A program made the position numbers and the translations under genes. From assembly GCA_046706685.1 (NCBI GenBank), contig JBJKPE010000230.1:4559-68558 (forward strand): a stretch of DNA of 64,000 bases. The letters are read 5' to 3'. Of this stretch, positions 59,446 through 64,000 are shown piece after piece (the first letter of the stretch is position 1; every line of letters begins with the position of its first letter). Source of the stretch: JARRRD01 sp046706685 (GTDB lineage Bacteria > Nitrospirota > Thermodesulfovibrionia > Thermodesulfovibrionales > UBA6898). The notes under the pieces were generated by a model, which was not told the origin of the DNA, did no database searches, and saw only the letters and a list, made by a program, of their open reading frames with translations.

Positions 59446-62400
59446 TTAGCTATTCCCCCTCTCGTTTAATTTCATTTTCCCAAGGTATATGGAACCTTCC
59501 GCGCCGTCTATGCTGATAAACTCACCCGCGTTGACGACGTGGTGGTGCAGGATACATTTCCTTTCCCTTTCAACACAGACAAGGTCCCTGCATCCCACCA
59601 CACAGGTCTTGTCAAGCCGGGTTGCAACAATGGCGGCATGTGAAGTGGCTCCTCCGCGTGCGGTAAGAAGCCCGTCTGCCGCCGAGATCTCTCTTATGTC
59701 ATCAGGGACAGTATCTCCGCGCACCAGGATTAACGGAGAACCGGGCTCCGCTTCCTTCCAGCAGGTTATGTCTTCAAGACTGAAGACCACCCGGCCTGAC
59801 AATGCACCTCCGCTCACGCCGATGCCGTGGCCGAGAAATCTCTGCGACATCTCGGACGTGCTTTCAAACGACGGAAACGCTTTTCCTTCCCTCATCTCCA
59901 TGTTTCTTGTCTGCAGGAGATAAAGATCTTTTTTTCGCGGCCCCTCAAAAGTGAATTCAATATCCTGAGGACCCCAGTGTTCTTCATAAATCAGCATCTT
60001 CGCAATTTCTCTGAGAGCCTGATAGATTTCAGGGAACTTGTTTTCAAGGGCCAGTTCCTCCGGTCTGTTTTCCATCTTCGCCTGATAGATTGAAACGGGA
60101 TAGGTCGTAACCAGCCCGGAAACAACATCCTCCCCCTGGTTGCCGACGGTATAATCGCCCCACGGCCTCAGCATCTCCGGAGAAAATTTGGGGCTGTGGG
60201 TAAACAGCACGCCCGCCCCTGACTGCTGGGAGAGATTGCCGAAGACCATGGACTGTACAGTCACCGCTGTACCCCAGTCATCGGAGATCCCCATTATTTT
60301 TCTGTAGGTCTGGGCCTTGGAGGAGTTCCAGGAATGCAGGACGCGCTGTATGGCCACATATAACTGCTCCGCCGGAGATTCCTCAACCTCGATCCCGTTT
60401 CCGCGGATGAATTCCTTGTAGGCCATCGCCACCTCTTTCATCTGCAGGGGTGCTAAATCCTTTTTGTAGGGGACGCAGTAGTTTTTCTTGAACTCATCGA
60501 TTATGACGTCGAAGGTATTACGAATGAGGCCGAAGGACATGCCGTAGGACTGCAAAAACCTGCGGTAGCAATCCCAGGCAAACCACTCCTCACCGGTTTG
60601 TCTGATCATGCCGTCGACGATGGTCTCGTTCATGCCCACATTCAGATATGAGTCCATCATCCCCGGCTGAGATACCGTCGCGCCGCTCCTTACGGAAACG
60701 GTCAGCGCGTTCTCAGGGTCACCGAATGTCTTTCCGGTGATCTTTTCAAGCTCTGCTATTGCCCTGCCTGTCTGCTCCCTGAAATTCCTGTTGGCCGGCA
60801 GATAACTGTCTATAAGCTCCCTGCACCTGAAAACCTCGGTTGTTATGATGAAGCCGTGAGGAACCGGTAGCCCCAGGCCTTTCATTTTGACGATATTGAG
60901 GCCTTTGTTTCCCAGCTGGATCAGGTCGAGAAGACTTTCGTCCGGCTCCGTAATTGAGGTCACAATATTTCTCGGATTATAGGTGAGCAGCAGATGGTGT
61001 CTGTCAAGCAGGAGCCTTTCAGCCTGCTCGTGAAGCGTGTTGGAGATACGGGTCAGAAACAGGTCCAGTTTCTGTATCCCGAGCGAAGACGCGATGGCGT
61101 CTCTTAAAAATATCTCGGCAACTTTTTGAAACAGCTCTTCACGGCTGTCCGACTCGCGGAGATATTTCTGAAGCAGTTTTTCCTCCGGCAGCTGATTCGG
61201 TATGTCCAGCAGGTTTTCTTTATGGATATTATTAAAATAGTTGCTGACCAGGTTGCGGACGACCTGTGTAAAACCGCGAAAGATATCGATATACTGGGTA
61301 AATGTGACCATTCTTATCTTCAGCGCCTTATTGAGCAATTCAAGCTGATGTTCAAACTCCATGGCGGGAATACCGTCGATATTCAGCGCCCTGCTGAAAA
61401 GCATCAGGTATTCGTATATCCGCTCAAAGGTTTCATGCGTAATGAAGCCGAGATTAAAGTCCTCTATCAACTCCTCAAAAAGCGTATTGACCAGAAACTC
61501 CAGCCGGAAGGTGAGCCCGAGCGCGTCGAATTTTGCCTCATGGTAGGTGCCGTACATTGAAGGTATGTCTGCCGCGATATGACGCTTCCGGTAAATATCC
61601 TCATGGATGTCAAACACCTCGGGCGACAGGATGATATCCTTCAGCTGTTCGAGGTAATCCAGCAGCCCGGAGATTTTCATGAAGATGTCTTCCTCAGAAA
61701 GAACAGCCATCAGGCCGCCCAGTTTCAGCGGCATATCCGATTGCACCTGTCTTATATAGTCGTTGACCTCGCAGTGAGCTATGGAGTATTTCTGGTTCAG
61801 CAGCTTATAAAACCACACAGCCAATTTCACCCTTTCAATATCCGTTTTGTGCTCTTCGGACAAGCCGGCGGCAAATTCCGCCATAAAATCATCTTCAAGC
61901 AAAAGCAGATCACTGATCCTGACAAGCCCCCTGACCTCAAAAATGCGGCTTATTACCTTGTTGACTCCGTCGATGAAAGGGCCCTCGGGTTCGATCTGAT
62001 CATAAATATTCTGCGGCAGATAGAGCCGCAGTCCGTCTTTTGATTTCGTCTTCCAGAAAGAGAGGATCGCCTCGATAAGGGATACAATCCTGTTTGAACT
62101 CTCCACATGGCTCTGTTTTCTGAGGAAATGGACCAGGACATCCCTGCGTCCGCATATTTCATCAAGCTCGGTAGAGATATCCCTGAGCTGCCCCTCCGCG
62201 CCAATTTCATTGAAATACGCGGGGAACAGCCGCGTGAGCTGTTTTGAAAGATTATAGACAGGCCGGATGTCACTGTTGAGAAAGGCGGTAATATCCCTGG
62301 GGAACAGGTCGGTGTCCTTGATGAGGACGCCGCTCAGCGAAAGCTGGATGATAAGGGCAGAGAGAAGTTTCTTCGACCACTTTGGATTGAGTCTGATCAA

Positions 62401-63636
62401 TTCCATCCAGGTCCGGATGTTCTGTATATGGGCAAAATTGCTCTGGATCTGCCAGTCGTTGCTTATCCCCACAAAGTCGGGAGTCTGAAAACCCAACCTG
62501 ACAACCTGTTCGTTGAAAAAATAAACCAGATCGCTTTCAGCGGTCTTATAGACCCCCCGTCCCATGTTCAAGACAGACTTGAGCACCGTGTCAGGGTATT
62601 TGTTCGCGCTCTCCTTCAGAATGCCGAAGGTATTTTTAATCAACTGCTGCACATAATTAATGTCCTCATGGTTGATGACCCAGTCTATGGTGCGGTTAAT
62701 CTCCCTTAGTGCCTCCTCGTGGATGTCTGACAATCCGGCAATGTTCATTGTGTGAAAAAGAAAGATCATCTTGCAGTGGCGCTTCAGCTTTTCATCAGGG
62801 ATAGCGTTGAATATCTTCTCGGGCAGGCCTTGATAGACATCTACAAAATTTCCGTAGCCTGGCAGCGCGAGCAGTTCCTTGAGAGTAGCAGGTGAACTGA
62901 CGTTATTCCCGCTGACTATGCCCCGGAGCCGTGTCAGGCATGACTTAATCTCCGCGTGAGATATGGGCCTGAAGAGGTCTGCTATTTCCTGCGGAACAGC
63001 GCCCGGGATTTCGCTTGCATACCATTCCCGGGGATCATTTTCAGAGAGCCAGTAGTCAAAAGTATATTCAAAATACCTGATCACGAGGGAATTAACCGGC
63101 CTGCAGTCGGTACCTTCCGGTGCAGTCTGAAGAAAACCCTCCGCAAGCCGGTTCAATTGGTAATAGCTTCCGGCGATAAGAGAAAAGTTGTCGGGCGGCA
63201 TCTTGCTCAGCCGGTCAAAACCATACATTGTAACGGGTATGAAACTGTTCAGTTCTTCACCTGAATCCTTAATACATTTTTGAAGGAGGAGATAGAGGTT
63301 ATGAAAGGCGTCTGTTTTCACCTCCGCTTCTTTGGCCTTTTCGATCGCCTCAAGCACGATTTCAATATAGAGTTTGACCGCCTCAGGCCCCTTCGGGTCC
63401 GCCCTTAAATCATAAAAATAGCCGAGGGAAAAAGTCCTTGCCTCATGCACTATGAATCGCCAGTTCCTGTAAGGGTGGCAAAGCTCCTTCAAAAAAGTTT
63501 CCAGTGCCTTTTGCAGGCCGAAAAACCTGGACATTACTTCCTGGATGACATGATATTTGGGATCGATCGTGACATCGACACGGTAATCGTCCAGATTTAT
63601 CCGAAGGGCCCTGGATGATGTCGATTTCGCCTTCAT
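59446..63636 (-). CDS. PEP/pyruvate-binding domain protein (PPDK/PpsA-like, no TIM barrel)
   Basis: About 1,396 residues from the ATG at 63636 (frame open to 63693). The first 900 residues are helical and unfamiliar to me. Residues about 920-1300 match the ATP-binding half of pyruvate phosphate dikinase (GNKGLNIVKMKGLGLPVPHG, SVRSGATVSQPGMMDSYLNVG). Near the end comes the phospho-His swivelling domain (TARGGATSHAAIVATR, His about 1333). The C-terminal TIM-barrel domain that binds PEP or pyruvate is missing, so a plain PPDK reaction is not assured. It sits in one operon with a GAPDH, which suggests a glycolytic/gluconeogenic phosphate transfer. Confidence 0.85.
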   Translation of the reverse strand: MKAKSTSSRALRINLDDYRVDVTIDPKYHVIQEVMSRFFGLQKALETFLKELCHPYRNWRFIVHEARTFSLGYFYDLRADPKGPEAVKLYIEIVLEAIEKAKEAEVKTDAFHNLYLLLQKCIKDSGEELNSFIPVTMYGFDRLSKMPPDNFSLIAGSYYQLNRLAEGFLQTAPEGTDCRPVNSLVIRYFEYTFDYWLSENDPREWYASEIPGAVPQEIADLFRPISHAEIKSCLTRLRGIVSGNNVSSPATLKELLALPGYGNFVDVYQGLPEKIFNAIPDEKLKRHCKMIFLFHTMNIAGLSDIHEEALREINRTIDWVINHEDINYVQQLIKNTFGILKESANKYPDTVLKSVLNMGRGVYKTAESDLVYFFNEQVVRLGFQTPDFVGISNDWQIQSNFAHIQNIRTWMELIRLNPKWSKKLLSALIIQLSLSGVLIKDTDLFPRDITAFLNSDIRPVYNLSKQLTRLFPAYFNEIGAEGQLRDISTELDEICGRRDVLVHFLRKQSHVESSNRIVSLIEAILSFWKTKSKDGLRLYLPQNIYDQIEPEGPFIDGVNKVISRIFEVRGLVRISDLLLLEDDFMAEFAAGLSEEHKTDIERVKLAVWFYKLLNQKYSIAHCEVNDYIRQVQSDMPLKLGGLMAVLSEEDIFMKISGLLDYLEQLKDIILSPEVFDIHEDIYRKRHIAADIPSMYGTYHEAKFDALGLTFRLEFLVNTLFEELIEDFNLGFITHETFERIYEYLMLFSRALNIDGIPAMEFEHQLELLNKALKIRMVTFTQYIDIFRGFTQVVRNLVSNYFNNIHKENLLDIPNQLPEEKLLQKYLRESDSREELFQKVAEIFLRDAIASSLGIQKLDLFLTRISNTLHEQAERLLLDRHHLLLTYNPRNIVTSITEPDESLLDLIQLGNKGLNIVKMKGLGLPVPHGFIITTEVFRCRELIDSYLPANRNFREQTGRAIAELEKITGKTFGDPENALTVSVRSGATVSQPGMMDSYLNVGMNETIVDGMIRQTGEEWFAWDCYRRFLQSYGMSFGLIRNTFDVIIDEFKKNYCVPYKKDLAPLQMKEVAMAYKEFIRGNGIEVEESPAEQLYVAIQRVLHSWNSSKAQTYRKIMGISDDWGTAVTVQSMVFGNLSQQSGAGVLFTHSPKFSPEMLRPWGDYTVGNQGEDVVSGLVTTYPVSIYQAKMENRPEELALENKFPEIYQALREIAKMLIYEEHWGPQDIEFTFEGPRKKDLYLLQTRNMEMREGKAFPSFESTSEMSQRFLGHGIGVSGGALSGRVVFSLEDITCWKEAEPGSPLILVRGDTVPDDIREISAADGLLTARGGATSHAAIVATRLDKTCVVGCRDLVCVERERKCILHHHVVNAGEFISIDGAEGSIYLGKMKLNERGNS

Positions 63637-63875
63637 ACCCCATTTTATCACGATTTCGGCATACTGCTTACAGCGCAGCGCCTGCAATGTCATGGAGAGT
63701 CCTCCCGCTCCGATTCTTTCGGTACAGGCTTTATCGCAGGAAAAAAACGCAACCCTGGGGACGATAACTGAGTTGACTTACCGGACTCGACGTGCGGATT
63801 TCTACTCTTACTCTGCACCGACAACAAAGCGCGCTCACGGCGGTATACTGTGAGAATGTTGCCGGCGAGGCTCTG

Positions 63876-64000
63876 GTAGAGTAGAGAGCTGGCGTAGTGG
63901 CGATTAAGCTCTATCTCCAGCTCCCCCTCATCAAACCGTACGTTCAGTTTTCCCGAATACGGCTTTCCAATTATCTTCGTCCAGAGGCTTTCGCCATGCG
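63876..64000 (-). mobile_element. Group II intron, 3' end (domains V and VI; partial)
   Basis: On the minus strand 63965-63933 folds as domain V: an 8-bp lower stem AAGCCGTA/TACGGTTT, a CG bulge and a GAAA-type loop, with the AGC triad. Downstream GATGAGGGGGAGCTGG and CCAGCTC form domain VI, and the intron ends with CTCTACTCTAC near 63876. The translation in this frame (GKPYSGKLNVRFDEGE) is the false ORF often annotated at group II intron ends. The rest of the intron, with any reverse-transcriptase gene, lies outside the window. Confidence 0.72.

Noticed and set aside
63694..64000. Minus-strand open frame with GKPYSGKLNVRFDEG at the window edge
   Set aside because: It translates group II intron domains V and VI; this pseudo-protein is a common misannotation.

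Overview
The window comes from a Gram-negative bacterium: it encodes an outer-membrane porin, ABC-2 polysaccharide export, periplasmic c-type haem proteins and several sigma-54 (RpoN) signals. Gene content (a PEP-CTERM-type sugar transferase, NtrC-like regulators, an RRM protein next to rpsU, a large chemosensory operon, MauG-like peroxidase) resembles Nitrospirota or Desulfobacterota. No rRNA or marker gene is present, so this placement is an inference. No tRNA, rRNA or CRISPR array was seen.

Region 1 (1-13.1 kb, all minus strand) is a surface-polysaccharide locus. Transcription runs from a CDP-glucose synthase gene (rfbF) through an FAD oxidase, an epimerase, a C-methyltransferase, an RfbC-type epimerase, a DUF4910 protein and an SDR, which together look like a branched deoxysugar pathway. 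It continues into an ABC exporter (Wzm/Wzt), a methyltransferase, a kinase-like protein and two glycosyltransferases. Wzt has the long C-terminal domain that in other systems recognises a chain-terminating cap, and the methyltransferase and kinase genes follow it directly. This suggests a WbdD-like capping step split over two genes.

Region 2 (13.3-24 kb, minus strand) holds the control and initiation genes of an exopolysaccharide system: two NtrC-type regulators (one has lost its phospho-acceptor Asp and has an altered GAFTGA loop), a polyprenyl-phosphate sugar transferase, an HprK-like kinase, a PqqD-like protein, a tiny Tat-signal peptide gene, a NusG/RfaH-like antiterminator behind a sigma-54 promoter, YvcK, a receiver-like protein without its Asp, and an NtrB-like histidine kinase. 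The kinase/PqqD/peptide trio is the best candidate for a poorly described peptide-modification system.

Region 3 (24-30.5 kb) carries glmS (plus strand) with a sigma-54 promoter match, a GAF-GGDEF diguanylate cyclase, an RRM-rpsU operon with a terminator-like hairpin in its leader, a secreted Tyr/Trp-rich protein and an FAD oxidoreductase. GlmS supplies amino-sugar precursors and may be co-regulated with region 2.

Region 4 (30.6-46.6 kb, minus strand) is one compact chemosensory operon: PATAN-GAF protein, CheY, CheA, an ExeA-like ATPase, CheW, two chemoreceptors, a second CheW, a HEAT-repeat protein, CheR, CheB, a GAF coiled-coil protein and a second CheY. No flagellar gene is nearby, so it probably controls something other than swimming. 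One receptor combines a periplasmic haem-binding motif with a C-terminal PhnD-like binding domain placed in the cytoplasm.

Region 5 (46.8-64 kb) is mixed metabolism and transport: hisH, a dihaem peroxidase, MarC, a Fis-type small protein with amtB behind a sigma-54 promoter, a CaCA exchanger, a CPA2 antiporter, a porin behind a Pho-box-like array, an unusual GAPDH next to a 1,400-residue PEP-synthase-like protein, and at the right edge the 3' end of a group II intron.
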